A DNA stretch of 64,000 bases, taken from the NCBI GenBank assembly GCA_029582155.1, contig CM055908.1, positions 23,111,103 through 23,175,102 on the forward strand, in the 5' to 3' direction. Position 1 is the first letter of the stretch, and each line of letters starts with the position of its first letter. Source of the stretch: Panopea generosa (lineage: Eukaryota > Mollusca > Bivalvia > Adapedonta > Hiatellidae). Of the stretch, positions 1-13,500 are shown piece by piece. The notes beneath the pieces were generated by a model. It had not been told where the DNA came from and ran no database searches. It was given only the letters and a program-made list of their open reading frames with translations. Made by a program: the position numbers and the translations under genes.

Positions 1-3000
1 AAGTATTTTGTCATTACAAAATTATTGTACAGCCATTTTGTTTTTATTGTGATATGCAGAATTTATTGGTTAAGCAGGTAAATAATAAGGTATATATTTA
101 GATTTATTTAGTTGATAAAAGCAAGGACTTGTATACTTCTATATAATTCCTTGATAAAAGTATACTTTGAAATTTCTAAATTTTAACTGTATTGACCCCT
201 TATGAAAAGTCAACTGATTTCTAAATTTTAACTGTATTGACCCCTTATGAAAAGTCAACTGATCTTATTAAGGCATACCTTATTGATGGTGTTCAGATTT
301 TAAACGGAATAATATCTTTGAACAAATGGATGAAAAAATGAGAATTTTCCATTTTCTATAGTTTCCCAATATTAAAATTTAAGTCCCTTTAAAGGGTTCC
401 TATAAATGCTAGTCTCTTGATTGTGCAAACTTAAAAACTTTACTCATATGGATAACTCGTATCATATGTGAACAAATTTGAATGACCGTTGTTGAGAAGC
501 AGATTTTCAAACGAAATATAATACGCATACTTTGGACCAATCCTGAAACATCGGGTATTTCCGTATCCTCTGTATAATACACGTAATATAGGCATAGCAC
601 CACCATTGCAAAAAGGAAGTGCTTCTTTAAAAATGCATTTTCCTTATTTTAATGCTCATTTTTTTTTTATTTGAATGGCATTATTGATGTATTTTGAACA
701 CTTTGATAGCATTGTCATGTTTGAATTGTGAATTTAGAAAAAAAAATGATGCTTGGAAATTGGGGTATGAATACATGATTTCGGAAGTCTACTTTCACTT
801 TGTCAACAGTGTACACACTGAGCAGAAAAAAAAATCTCTTATATGACACATGACCCCTACTTTTCTCATCATATTTTGATAGTGCAGAGGTTGACAAACA
901 GTAAAATGTAGGTTTCACTTCTTTCATTTGGGATTCTCTATGAATGACAAGCCTTCAAACTTTTATTATTTACTATAGAATAAAGAACAAAAATCAATGG
1001 TGGGATGACACCTAATATATTGTGTAACATAAAGCCCGAGGTGATCAGATTGTGGATTCCATGGAATAAGGGACATAACTGTGTTTGCATATACCATGAC
1101 ATGCCTAATTGAGTTATCTTTCTTCTTGAATACAATAAACTGGCTATCATTTAATACATTAGCAATGGGCGCTGTTGAGTATGTAGGCTCAGCATTCAAC
1201 AATGAAAAGAAAATAGGAGACTTTTATTAGATATGTTTTACACACCCGACAACAACAGCTAAAACACACAAGTTTAAAAAAATGTCCCCTTACTCCCATT
1301 AGCTTTATTTTAATCAGTCATGCCTTATAAAATAAATGGAAAAAAACCCAGTTTAAATGTGAATAATGATGCAAATAACTAATAGTTCATAGGATGGTTC
1401 CTTTATTGCTAAATCCATCAACGTCCCTGAAGACCAGGCGTCCTTTATGACGAAAATTAAGAACATTCAAACCAATGCAGACGACAGGTAGAGCTAGTGC
1501 TATAATGGACAATTGTATTACAAACACGTGCAAAATGTTGTTGCATTTCTTTGGAGGCACGATTGTCTAAGAAAAAAATCAAAGTGAACTATTCCAAATT
1601 TGAAATATGTTAATTAAACCGTCACTGGTAAACACTGATAAACTTAAAATACAAAAAAATATTATTTGGATTAATAATGTTTGTATGAAAGATCCAATTT
1701 GCGAGAAATGTCCGTTTTCAGAGTGGTAGAAAAAGTAAGAACGTTTTCTTTTACAAAAAACATGTACAATAAAAATAACATGATATGTAGCAGTCAAAGG
1801 TCAATACATACCAGATAAGAGCTGATAAGAGGGACCATCGACTTTGAGTGGACATATGTCAACGGGGAGCTTAAATCTGATGAATAGATGGACCCAATCT
1901 CACTCTTCCCCCGTAGTCATTGTAAAAAATGTGTAGATGCCACAATCGAAGTCAAACCGAAAGTAGGTTATGTTTATCTCCAATACAAGTGCTAAACATA
2001 TACATGCGATTAGTTACGAAGAATAACTATATATTATACACGATATATTACAATCATACCATGCGAAATGCCATATAAAAGCATCCCCACCAAAGTATCA
2101 TGCAAATACGGGAGATCTTGTAAAACACAGACATGCTCAGGTAATATTATATAAAAAGAAATTAGTGATAAAAAGTGGTTAGTCAGTATATATAACCTGA
2201 TGCCCGGGACCTGACGTTTCTCGAGTCAGATCAATTAACCCCCAGTGAACGGGCAGTGAATTCCATGTCTGTCCCACAGTTCATATCTATTGAACACTTA
2301 CTAAACTATGACGTCATTTAAACTTTCCCTGAAGCAACTAACCAATCAATGTTCCCGAATGTGTTGCTATTTAACGGACTCAATCGGTAGAGTGGTTTCG
2401 TTCTGCAGACTACTTAAGTAATGCTATACGAATATGGAAGCCAGAGCAGCAAAAGACTATTTATTAAATAAGACAATACAACATGATAGTAAAGCCTAAG
2501 GTATCTCCAATGACGTGTATATCTATATAATTCCTTACTATCTCACACAATTTTCTAACGGTTTTATTACTAGTATTAAAACAAAATAACTCAAACCAGT
2601 GCCTAAATATATACAATTTGGCAATTAGCCCAAGATCATTGGCACCAACCATCGTGAAGTTCCTTGAATGCTTATGGTCCTATGGCTTTCAATTAACATT
2701 TTTGTTTAGATATAGTAATTGCTTTTGATGGAAGACATAGTGACATGTTATAAATTAGATATCAGAATATCATTTCTTTAGAGACTTCCAATAACTTCCA
2801 ACAGTTTGAAATAATGTTATAAAACTTACATCATTTCCTAATTTTACATTTGACACAGCATATTAAATCAAGTTTTAACATATGCATGTATTTCTGAAAA
2901 GACTATATTTTCAAAATTTTCATTCATCAAAAGTTTGCATTGAAATTTATCTCTTTGTGATATTTCAAAATGTACTAATTAGAATTTGACAAATGACGAC

Positions 3001-3060
3001 TTTAGTGTTTTTATTTACCTTTGAAAAAAGCAAAAAAAAACAACAAACCCCGATCGTTCA
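1..3060. other. 5' flank of the IAP gene, no gene recognised
   Basis: I see no convincing exon here; the open frames are short and AT-rich. A direct duplication with a period of about 45 bp lies at 172-263. The stretch around 940-1200 looks like an unclassified dispersed repeat, and a CRE/CCAAT repeat is annotated separately. A 5' untranslated exon of the IAP gene may lie here, because the first coding exon is preceded by a good splice acceptor. Confidence 0.5.
2270..2390 (-). repeat. Dispersed repeat carrying CRE and CCAAT motifs, copy 1
   Basis: The reverse complement matches segments near 28918-29075 and 54360-54495. The shared order is GTCCGTTAAATAG, then TGATTGGTT or TGATTGGTC, GTTGCTTC, an AAAGTTTRAATGACG-type block and GTTTAGTAAG. 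The palindromic CRE octamer TGACGTCA is at 2309-2316. This copy lies about 1.1 kb upstream of the first IAP coding exon. The family is not recognised. Confidence 0.65.
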
Positions 3061-3069
3061 GCTTATATG

Positions 3070-3347
3070 TCTTCCGTGTCTTAGTGGTTAAGACGTCCAC
3101 CTTGGAAGTGGGAGGTCTAAGGTTCAAATCCCGGTGGAAGCACTTGTTTTATTTCTGATTCAGCCGGTTGCTTACCCAGCAGCTAGTTAAATTGAGGGGT
3201 ACCGAATGTCTAACAGCCTAACGCCTAGCAAGGATAGCTTTCGGGAAGTAACTGTGTGCAACACAAAGGTGTCTCATAAGCCCAGTGTGGCTGACCCTTT
3301 CAATAGGGGTGACACTAAAATAAACAAACACTTTACTTTACTTTTAT
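3070..3347 (+). mobile_element. tRNA-derived SINE with a TTTAC-repeat tail
   Basis: The head has RNA polymerase III box A (TTAGTGGTTAAGACG, 3081-3095) and box B (GGTTCAAATCC, 3121-3131) at tRNA-like spacing. A non-tRNA body of about 200 bp follows, ending in a short CTTTACTTTACTT tail. The body and tail argue against a working tRNA gene. Boundaries are approximate. Confidence 0.7.
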
Positions 3348-3451
3348 ACGTAATTTCTATTCAAAATTGATGTTTGCAAATTCAAAAAATGCTTTGGCTG
3401 AAACTAGCCTAAAAACAATTTAGTTTAATGATATAAATATATAATATTATT

Positions 3452-3521
3452 GTACTTTCAGAATAGCTGCATGCTGCTGCTTTCGGTTTTCATTTCAACA
3501 ATCAGTACATCAGTATGGTAA
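3452..3521 (+). promoter_or_regulatory. Splice acceptor before the IAP start, with an overlapping upstream ORF
   Basis: A pyrimidine-rich acceptor (GTACTTTCAG) ends at 3461, and an in-frame stop at 3464-3466 follows at once. The first in-frame ATG is therefore 3515, and an upstream untranslated exon is likely. An ATG at 3471 in another frame opens a 16-codon upstream ORF whose stop (3519-3521) overlaps the main start region. This could dampen translation if the exon is transcribed as drawn. Confidence 0.4.
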
Positions 3522-4549
3522 ACAAGAAACTTATTCGGAGAAGGCAAAGGATATTTCGCCTACACTTATTTGTCCATGCACGCAATGGATTAGTATTTGG
3601 ACTCGAAATTGAGTACTCTAATCCGCTGATTCGAAGTTACCAATGTCCTGCCATATATTTCAAAGAAAGGGCGAAGAGAAAAATCAGCTTGTGTCAAGCA
3701 CCGTCCAATATTATCACAGATGACTATAAAGATACTTTGGTAGATCTGGGGTATTATTGTTCAGGTATCGTTTTGCCGTGTTATGTATAATTTTCCTATC
3801 TTTTAAAAAAAACACCATACATTTGAATGGGGTTTAACGCCATTTTCAAGTTTCAGGGTTATTCAGGTTATTTATGGCATATCCATTTTTACTGGTGGAG
3901 GAAGACCTCAGACTGAGTCAGACTGAGTAGAACCACTGTCCTTCCGCAAGTAACTGGAAACTTTCTCACATCAAGATTTTGGGCGGGACTCGAACCTACG
4001 ACCTCAGCAGTGACAGGTAAGTGATCTTGAGACGGTGCCTTAGACCACTCGGCCACGGAGGATCCTATTTTTTTTTTAATAAATACGTATTTACACACAC
4101 GCACAAGCAGGCACACACACACACGTACGCACGCACACATTATGTTCATATTATGGTTATTGTGCCAAAACCTATACATATTTTGCTACAACTATACTTC
4201 ATACTGAGTGCGAAGAATCCACGATGTGTATGGAAAATAATTGAAGGAAAGACCAATGGAGATGTTTACTATTAAATTTAATATTTTTAAATTATCGTAA
4301 GTTTTAAATGTTAATTATCACTATTTGTCATTAACTGACACTTTTATCTAAATTCTTTGTAACTGTGTTCTTTGTCATTTTACAGCTAAAAAAGAAATCT
4401 GCTGCTATTCATGTGGGTTTAAACTCACCGAGTGTGATGTATTTAAAGACCCATTAGTGGACCACTTATATGGGCATCCAGATTGCGAACATTTAAAACA
4501 GCACGGACAAACAATTGGGCACCCACATCTCCGCGAGGAACTGCTGCAG
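3515..4549 (+). CDS. IAP exons 1-2: divergent first BIR domain
   Basis: Exon 1 (3515-3764) ends inside GYYCSG, which matches the GFYYTG core of BIR domains. Exon 2 (4386-4549) continues with CYSC, then 16 residues, His, 6 residues and Cys (HLYGHPDC), which is the canonical BIR zinc set. The usual Trp and Gly-Asp-x-Pro of the peptide groove are missing; the segment reads LTECDVFKDPLVDH. It probably folds as a BIR but may not bind IAP-binding motifs. Donors are at 3765 and 4550, and the acceptor AG is at 4384-4385. Confidence 0.75.
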
Positions 4550-7500
4550 GTAAATATCTGCCTCGAGGCAAAATCGAGATGATTGCTGATGATTGGTAAT
4601 GATTGGTGATGATTGGTTATGGTCGGTGATGATTGGTGATGTAATTGGTGATGATTGGTGATGTTATTGCTAATGATTGGTGACGATTGGTGATGTGATT
4701 GGTGATGATTGGTGATGTTATTGGTAATGATTGGTAATGTGATTGGTGATGATTGGTGATGAATGGTGATGTTATTGGTAATGATTGGTGATGATTGGTG
4801 ATGTGATTGGTGGTGATGTTATTGGTAATGATTGGTAATGAATGGTGATGTTATTGGTAATGATTGGTGATGTTATTGGTAATGATTGGTGATGATTGGT
4901 AATGTGACTGGTGATGGTTGGTGATGTGATTGTTGATGATTGGTGATGATTGGTGATGAATGGTGATGAATGGTGATGTTTTTGGTAATAATTGGTGATG
5001 ATTGGTAATGTTATTGGTGATGAATGGTGATGTAATTGGTAATGATTGGTGATGATTGGTGATGTGATTGGTGATGATTGGTGATGATTTGTGATATTAT
5101 TGGTATGGTGATGAATGGTGATGTTATTGGTGATGTTATTGGTAATTATTGGTAATGTGATTGGTGATGGTTGGTGATGTTATTGGTTATGATTGGTGAT
5201 GGTTGGTGATGATTGATGATGTGATTGGTGATGATTGCAGATGATATTGGTAATGATTGGTGATGATTGGTGATGAATGGTGATGTTATTGGTAATGATT
5301 GGTGATGAATGGTAATGTGACTGGTGATGGTTGGTGATGTGATTGGTGATGATTGGTGATGTTATTGGTGATGATTGCTGATGTTATTGGTAATGATTGG
5401 TGATGAATGGTGATGTTATTGGTAATGATTGGTGATGAATGGTAATGTGACTGGTGATGGTTGGTGATGTTATTGGTGATGATTGGTGATGTTATTGGTG
5501 ATGAATGGTGATGGTTGGTGATGATTGATGATGTGATTGGTGATGATTGCTGATGCTATTGGTAATGATTGGTGATGAATGGTGATGTTATTGGTGATGA
5601 TTGGTGATGAATGGTGATGTTATTGGTAATGATTGGTGATGATTGGTAATGTGACTGGTGATGGTTGGTGATGTGATTGGTGATGATTGGTGATGTTATT
5701 GGTGATGAATGGTGATGGTTTGTGATGATTGGTGATGAATGGTGATGTTATTGGTTATGATTGGTGATGAATGGTGATGTTATTGGTGATGATTGGTGAT
5801 GAATGGTGATGTTATTGGTGATGGTTGGTGATGAATGGTGATGTTATTGGTGATGATTGGTGATGAATGGTGATGAATGGTGATGTTATTGGTGATGATT
5901 GGTGATGAATGGTGATGTTATTGGTGATGATTGGTGATGAATGGTGATGTTATTGGTAATGATTGGTGATGAATGGTGATGTTATTGGTGATGATTGGTG
6001 ATGAATGGTAATGTTATTGGTAATAATTGGTGATGAATGGTAATGTGACTGGTGATGGTTGGTGATGTTATTGGTAATGATTGGTGATGTTATTGGTTAT
6101 GATTGGTGATGAATGATCATGTTATTTGTAATGATTGGTGATGATTAGTAATGTAATTGGTGATGATAGGTGATGAATGGTGATGTCATTGGTAATGATT
6201 GGTGATGATTGGTAATGTGTTTAGTAATGACTGGTGTTGATTGGTAATGTGATTGGTAATGACTGGTGATGATTGGTGATGGTCGGTGATGTTATTGGTG
6301 ATGATTGGTGATATGATTGGTAATGACTGGTGTTGATTGGTAATGTGATTGGTGATGATTGGTGATGTTATTGGTAATGACTGGTGATGATTGGTGATGG
6401 TTGGTGATGTTATTGCTAATGATTGGTGATGATTGGTGATGTGATTGGTGATGTGATTGGTGATGTCTGGTGACGTTATTGGTAATGATTGGTTATGTGA
6501 TTGGTGATAATTGGTGATGAATGGTGATGTTATTGGTAATGATTGGTGATGTGATTGGTGGTGATGTTATTGGTAATGATTGGTGATGAATGGTGATGTT
6601 TTTGGTGATGATTGGTGATGTTATTGGTAATGACTGGTGTTGATTGGTAATGTGATTTGTGATGATTGGTGATGAAGTGTGATGTTATTGGTGATGATTG
6701 GTGATGTTAATGGTAATGACTGGTGATGATTGGTGATGGTTGGTGATGTGATTGGTGATGATTGGTAATGTGTTTAGTAATGACTGGTGTTGATTGGTAA
6801 TGTGATTGGTGATGATTGGTGATGATTGGTGATGTGATTGGTAATGACTGGTGATGATTGGGATGGTTGGTGATGTGATTGGTGATGATTGGTGATGTTA
6901 TTGGTAATGACTGGTGTTGATTGGTAATGTGATTTGTGATGATTGGTGATGAAGTGTGATGTTATTGGTGATGATTTGTGATGTTATTGGTTATGACTGG
7001 TGATGATTGGTGATGTGATTGGTGATGATTGGTGATGGTTGGTGATGTTATTGGTAATGATTGGTGATGAATGGTGATGTTATTGGTGATGATAGGTGAT
7101 GAATGGTGATGTTATTGGTTATGATTGGCAATGATTGGTAATGTGATTGGTGATGGTTGGTGATGTTATTGGTTATGATTGGAGATGATTGGTGATGAAT
7201 GGTGATGTTATTGGTGATAATTGGTGATGATTGGTAATGTGACTGGTGATTGTTGGTAATGTGATTGGTGATGATTGGTAATGTGATTGGTAATGATTGG
7301 TGATGTTATTGGTAATGATTGGTGATGAATGGTGATGTTATTGGTAATGATTGGTGATGATTGGTAATGTGACTCGTGATGGTTGGTGATTGATTGGTGA
7401 TGATTGGTGATGATTGGTGATGTTATTGATAATAATTGGTGATTTTATTGGTAATGATTGGTGATGAATGATGGTGTTATTGGTTATGATTGGTATATGA

Positions 7501-10500
7501 TTGGTGATGATTGGTGATGAATGGTGATGTTATTGGTAATGGTTGGTAATGATTGGTAATGTTATTGGTGATGGTTGGTGATGTGATTGGTGATGATTGG
7601 TGATGATTAGCGATGATTGGTAATGTGATTGGTGATGAATGGTGATGTTATTGGTAATGATTTGTGATGATTGGTGATGTTATTGGTAATAATTGGTGAT
7701 GATTGGTGATGTGATTGGTGGTGATAGGTGATGATTAGTGATGTTATTGGTAATGATTGGTGATGAATGGTGATGTTATTGGTAATGATAGGTGATGATT
7801 GGTAATGTGATTGGTGATGATTGGTGATGTTATTGGTTATGATTGGTGATGGTTAGTGATGATTGATGATGTGATTGGTGATGCTTGATGATGATTTGTG
7901 ATGTTATTGGTAATGATTGGTGATGCATGGTGATGTTATTGGCGATGAATGGTGATATTATTGGCAATGATTGGTGATTGTTGGTAATGTGATTGGTGAT
8001 GGTTGGTGATGTTATTAGCTATGATTGGTAATGGTTGGTGAAGATTGATGATGTGATTGGTGATGTTATTGGTGATGGTTGGTGATGTGATTGGTGATGA
8101 TTGGTAATGATTGGTAATAATTGGTGATGTGATTAATGATGTGACTGTTGATGATTAGGGATGATTGGTGATGATTTGTGCTGATTATTGATGATTGTGG
8201 TGATTTCAAATTTTATAGTATATCTTAACCATCTTATCATAGGCCAGTATAAACAAGAGTTGTCAGAAGACAACAAAGCTCGCCCCTGGGTGTCTAAGTC
8301 CAACAAGGGCCATAACTGTGCCAAAATGCAATCCAAAACTTTGTTCTTGTATATGTGTGTGTTCCATTGATGATGGTGAATACATATGCGAAGTTTTATT
8401 CACATCCAATGAGTGGTGGCATAGATATCTTAAACTTAAACGCAAAAGTTTAACCTGGGTGTTTACAGACGACGACGCCGCAATATCTCATGGCAATAGC
8501 TCTCCTTGGACGTCGTACCGGAGAGCTAAAAATGGCATTACCGATCAGGCTGTCCACCACAATTTTATGTAACATGAAAAAAAAAAAACAGTCACCATTT
8601 AATTAGATCGAAAACTCTATATGTCACTTAATATTCAGACGATACACAGTATTTAATGCTATTTTTCATGTTTGAGGCCCGAACTTAATGTTCTAATTCG
8701 TTATATTTGTCTGTTTTGTTTGTTATAGGGTCTGACATTAAACGACGATAATCGTTCTACTGCCACAAAGACCTCAGGTATGTAATCATATTGTTATCTT
8801 TGTCTGTCAGGTGTGTGACCTGTTTTGTTTGTTGACATTAGATGACGATAATCGTTCTACTGCCACGGAGACCTCAGGTATGTAATCATATTGTAATCTT
8901 TGTCTGTCAGGTGTGTGACCTGTTTTGTTTGTTGACATTAGACGACGATAATCGTTCTACTGCCACGGAGACCTCAGGTATATAATCATATTGTAATCTT
9001 TGTCTGTCAGGTGTGTGACCTGTTTTGTTTGTTGACATTAGATGACGATTATCGTTCTACTGCCACGAAGACCTCAGGTATGTAATCATATTGTGATTTT
9101 TTGTCTGTCAGAAAGTACACACAACGATTACAATGTTACTGATGCTTGCTGATAAACAGATGCATATGTTGGGTGTGTTCAACAACAAATGTAGAGAGCA
9201 CTGTTCACAAGTAATGGCTCGTCATGGTTAAAGTTCAGAAGAGAAAGTATTCATGAACATAGTTATTAAACAATTTACGTTGCTGTTAAATTCAATATAC
9301 TTTGTGAGACGAAAACAGAACATACCTATAAGGCTATAATAAATTAATTGCTGGATTGTCATCACCGCCTGCCCCGTAATTTTCATGCAGTCCCGACCCT
9401 TTTTATTTTCATAAAAAATAAATAAAAAAAACATCAAAAATTTTAAAAACAAAAATAAAAAATAAAATCCTCCCGCACTCCCCATTTTTAAGAAAAATTT
9501 GGATGGTAATCTAGCAATGTATAATGGCCTAAAGAGAGCTGTAAAATCTTCAGAATTGTATGGTAAATATGATCATTACGTTATTACATTTCGTCTGGCA
9601 AATGTTCCCACCCGCCACAAACAAAAATAGCAAACTTGATTTTATTGAGTCTGGACCCATTAGGGGAAATGAACTACATATAAAAAAACACACACAAAAA
9701 AACACACACAACAAAGTGTATGGCAAACATGATCTTAACTAAAGGTAACTGACACCACAACAGCATAAATGCAAACTGTTTATTCATAAATACAAATAAT
9801 ACGGTTTATGATCCAGCACAGGGACATGCATGTGGAAATAATGATAAGTGGGGCTACTGTCTTGTCCAGAACGGCCAGTTGCAGAACCACCTTTAGGGAG
9901 TTTGCGAGTGCACCTTACTCGCTCTTCCCCCTTCATCCATTATAAAAGGTCACCGCGTGAACACATAATTTTGCCTAAATACCATCTTACTCCTCTCACC
10001 AAGGCGACCCTTTATGCTAATTATGTGTCCTTGACAGGGTTTTTAATTGTTTCAGGCCCATCAGAGGGATCAGCATTTAGTGGCAGAGTGTTTTCGCCTC
10101 AATTCAAAACTGAACGGGCCCGCCTTGCATCATTTACAAACTTTGAATCGACAAGTGGAGTGACACCAGCCAGTTTCGCCGAAGCGGGTTTTTTCTATAC
10201 TGGTAGATATATTTGAATACTAATATAACTGAACCATAATTTAAACAAAAATCATGTGCACAAATTTATATTCAAAAAGGGAGGTCACTTTAATATGAAA
10301 CGGGAAAAGCGCGCGTATACATTGATGACTGTGAACACCTTAATCACAGCAACCAATAGTTTTTCAAGGAGACGATTGAGGTAACATATGAAGACGATGG
10401 AAATAAGCACGATGGTGGTGAAATTTTTAAACCAGGACTAAGTTTGTTTTGTACATTTGTTGGTATTTATTTTTTAGATCTGAATAGAGCAATATGATGT

Positions 10501-13500
10501 CATAACATTTCTGAATATTCGGCAGTGCACAGACTTTTACAGACAATAGCCGTTCTCTATTATTTTGCATGGAAAATTAAGGCTTTTAGAAAGTACACCT
10601 ATTCTCAATCGTTATGTAACCTGCAAGCATAACATATAGTCAGTATAGAATTGCTTTACAATTGATATCCAGTTTCTTTGTTCTAATAATAATAAAATAA
10701 TTAATACTTCTTGTTTATTATCAGGTGTTGGTGATACAGTTCGTTGTTTTTCCTGTGGTATTGGTTTAAAAGAATGGTGTCCAGGTGATTTGCCATGGAA
10801 GGAACACGATACATTTTCGCCGAAATGTCAATATCTTTTGTACATGGAAGGAGAATTGGACACATTGGCTATAAGAACAAGTATGCATCATCGAATTCAT
10901 GAATCCATAGTTCTATAAATCATTATTATAGAGTTTGCTCCTTGGCTTGTAATACATGTACATGTCGTAATTGTCATCGCTAATCATCTTTATAATTTAC
11001 CTTACCAATAAACTAGACTTGAAAACGCTAAATATTCAATCGATCAGTTGACTTGAAAACAAAACAGAATATATAACTGACAGGAAACGAAGCATTCAAG
11101 AGACACAAGCACTACAGTAGCATGAACACGATGAATATACGAAATGATAATGGTTCTCTATCTACGTGTTAGTCTGACAATAGTTTACGAGAACAAAATA
11201 TTTCTGCTTTTTAAGAAAGTACACACAACGATTACAATGTTACTGATGCTTGCTGATAAATAGATGCATATGTTGGGTGTGTTCAACAACAAATGTAGAG
11301 AGCACTGTTCACAAGTAATGGCTCGTCATGGTTAAAGTTCAGAAGAGAAAGTATTCATAGACATAGTTATTAAACAATTTACGTTGCTGTTAAATTCAAT
11401 ATACTTTGTGAGACGAAAACAGAACATACCTATAAGGCTATAATAAATTAATTGCTGGATTATCATCACCGCCTGCCCCGTAATTTTCATGCAGTCCCGA
11501 CCCTTTTTATTTTCATAAAAATAAATAAATAAAACATCAAAAATTTTAAAAACAAAAATAAAAAATAAAATCCTCCCACACTCCCCATTTTTAAGAAAAA
11601 TTTGGATGGTAATCTAGCAATTAATGTTTAATGACCTAAAGAGAGCTGTAAAATCTTCAGAATTGTATGGTAAATATGATCATTACGTTATTACATTTCG
11701 TCTGGCAAATGTTCCCACCGCCACAAACAAAAATAGCAAACTTGATTTTATTGAGTCTGGACCCATTAGGGGAAATGAACTACATATAAAAAAAACACAC
11801 ACAAAAAAACACACACAACAAAGTGTATGGCAAACATGATCTTAACTAAAGGTAACTGACACCACAACAGCATAAATGCAAACTGTTTATTCATAAATAC
11901 AAATAATACGGTTTATGATCCAGCACAGGGACATGCATGTGGAAATAATGATAAGTGGGGCTACTGTCTTGTCCAGAACGGCCAGTTGCAGAACCACCTT
12001 TAGGGAGTTTGCGAGTGCACCTTACTCGCTCTTCCCCCTTCATCCATTATAAAAGGTCACCGCGTGAACACATAATTTTGCCTAAATACCATCTTACTCC
12101 TCTCACCAAGGCGACCCTTTATGCTAATTATGTGTCCTTGACAGGGTTTTTAATTGTTTCAGGCCCATCAGAGGGATCAGCATTTAGTGGCAGAGTGTTT
12201 TCGCCTCAATTCAAAACTGAACGGGCCCGCCTTGCATCATTTACAAACTTTGAATCGACAAGTGGAGTGACACCAGCCAGTTTCGCCGAAGCAGGTTTTT
12301 TCTATACTGGTAGATATATTTGAATACTAATATAACTGAACCATAATTTAAACAAAAATCATGTGCACAAATTTATATCCAAAAAGGGAGGTCACTTTAA
12401 TATGAAACGGGAAAAGCGCGCGTATACATTGATGACTGTGAACACCTTAATCACAGCAACCAATAGTTTTTCAAGGAGACGATTGAGGTAACATATGAAG
12501 ACGATGGAAATAAGCACGATGGTGGTGAAATTTTTAAACCAGGGCTAAGTTTGTTTTGTACATTTGTTGGTATTTATTTTTTAGATCTGAATAGAGCAAT
12601 ATGATGTCATAACATTTCTGAATATTCGGCAGTGCACAGACTTTTACAGACAATAGCCGTTCTCTATTATTTTGCATGGAAAATTAAGGCTTTTAGAAAG
12701 TACACCTATTCTCAATCGTTATGTAACCTGCAAGCATAACATATAGTCAGTATAGAATTGCTTTACAATTGATATCCAGTTTCTTTGTTCTAATAATAAT
12801 AAAATAATTAATACTTCTTGTTTATTATCAGGTGTTGGTGATACAGTTCGTTGTTTTTCCTGTGGTATTGGTTTAAAAGAATGGTGTCCAGGTGATTTGC
12901 CATGGAAGGAACACGATACATATTCGCCGAAATGTCAATATCTTTTGTACATGGAAGGAAAATTGGACACATTGGCTATAAGAACAAGTATGCATCATCG
13001 AATTCATGAATCCGTAGTTCTATAAATCATTATTATAGAGTTTGCTCCTTGGCTTGTAATACATATACATGTCGTAATTGCAATCTCTAATCAACTTTAT
13101 AGTTTACCTTACCAATTAACTAGACTTGAAAACGCTTAATATTCAATCAATCATTTGACTTGAAAAAAAAAAGAATACAAGTATAGAAATAGAATTCCAA
13201 AAAATGAAAGATATTGTTTATGTTGCAATTCAAGGGATATAGAAGACGAGTTTCATTTCTTATGTATATGTCCCTGTTTTAATAATTTACGAAAACAGTA
13301 TTTGAAAAAGTATTACTATCAAAGACCTTCTGTGTTCAAATTTTAGAGTTACTTAATTCACATAATAAAACCATATTATATAATATTTCAAGATATATAA
13401 AAGAGGCATTAGAAATTAGAAAAACAGTGCTAACTGTTTAAGCATAGTGTTCATCCTCATTTCATTTATTAACATTCATTAAATATTTTGTTATATACTC

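Larger units (their letters stand above)
9111..11165 (+). repeat. 2.1-kb duplication, copy 1 (carries BIR2 exons)
   Basis: The segment starting GAAAGTACACACAACG recurs at 11215 with an offset of about 2104-2107 bp and only scattered substitutions. It includes the complete BIR exon pair and flanking introns. High identity in introns as well as exons shows a recent tandem duplication. Confidence 0.9.

Noticed and set aside
3070-3140. Possible genuine tRNA gene
   Set aside because: Boxes A and B are good, but the acceptor stem pairs poorly and a SINE body and repeat tail follow directly.
3889-4179. 96-codon minus-strand ORF
   Set aside because: It translates the tRNA-like head of a SINE plus a CA repeat.
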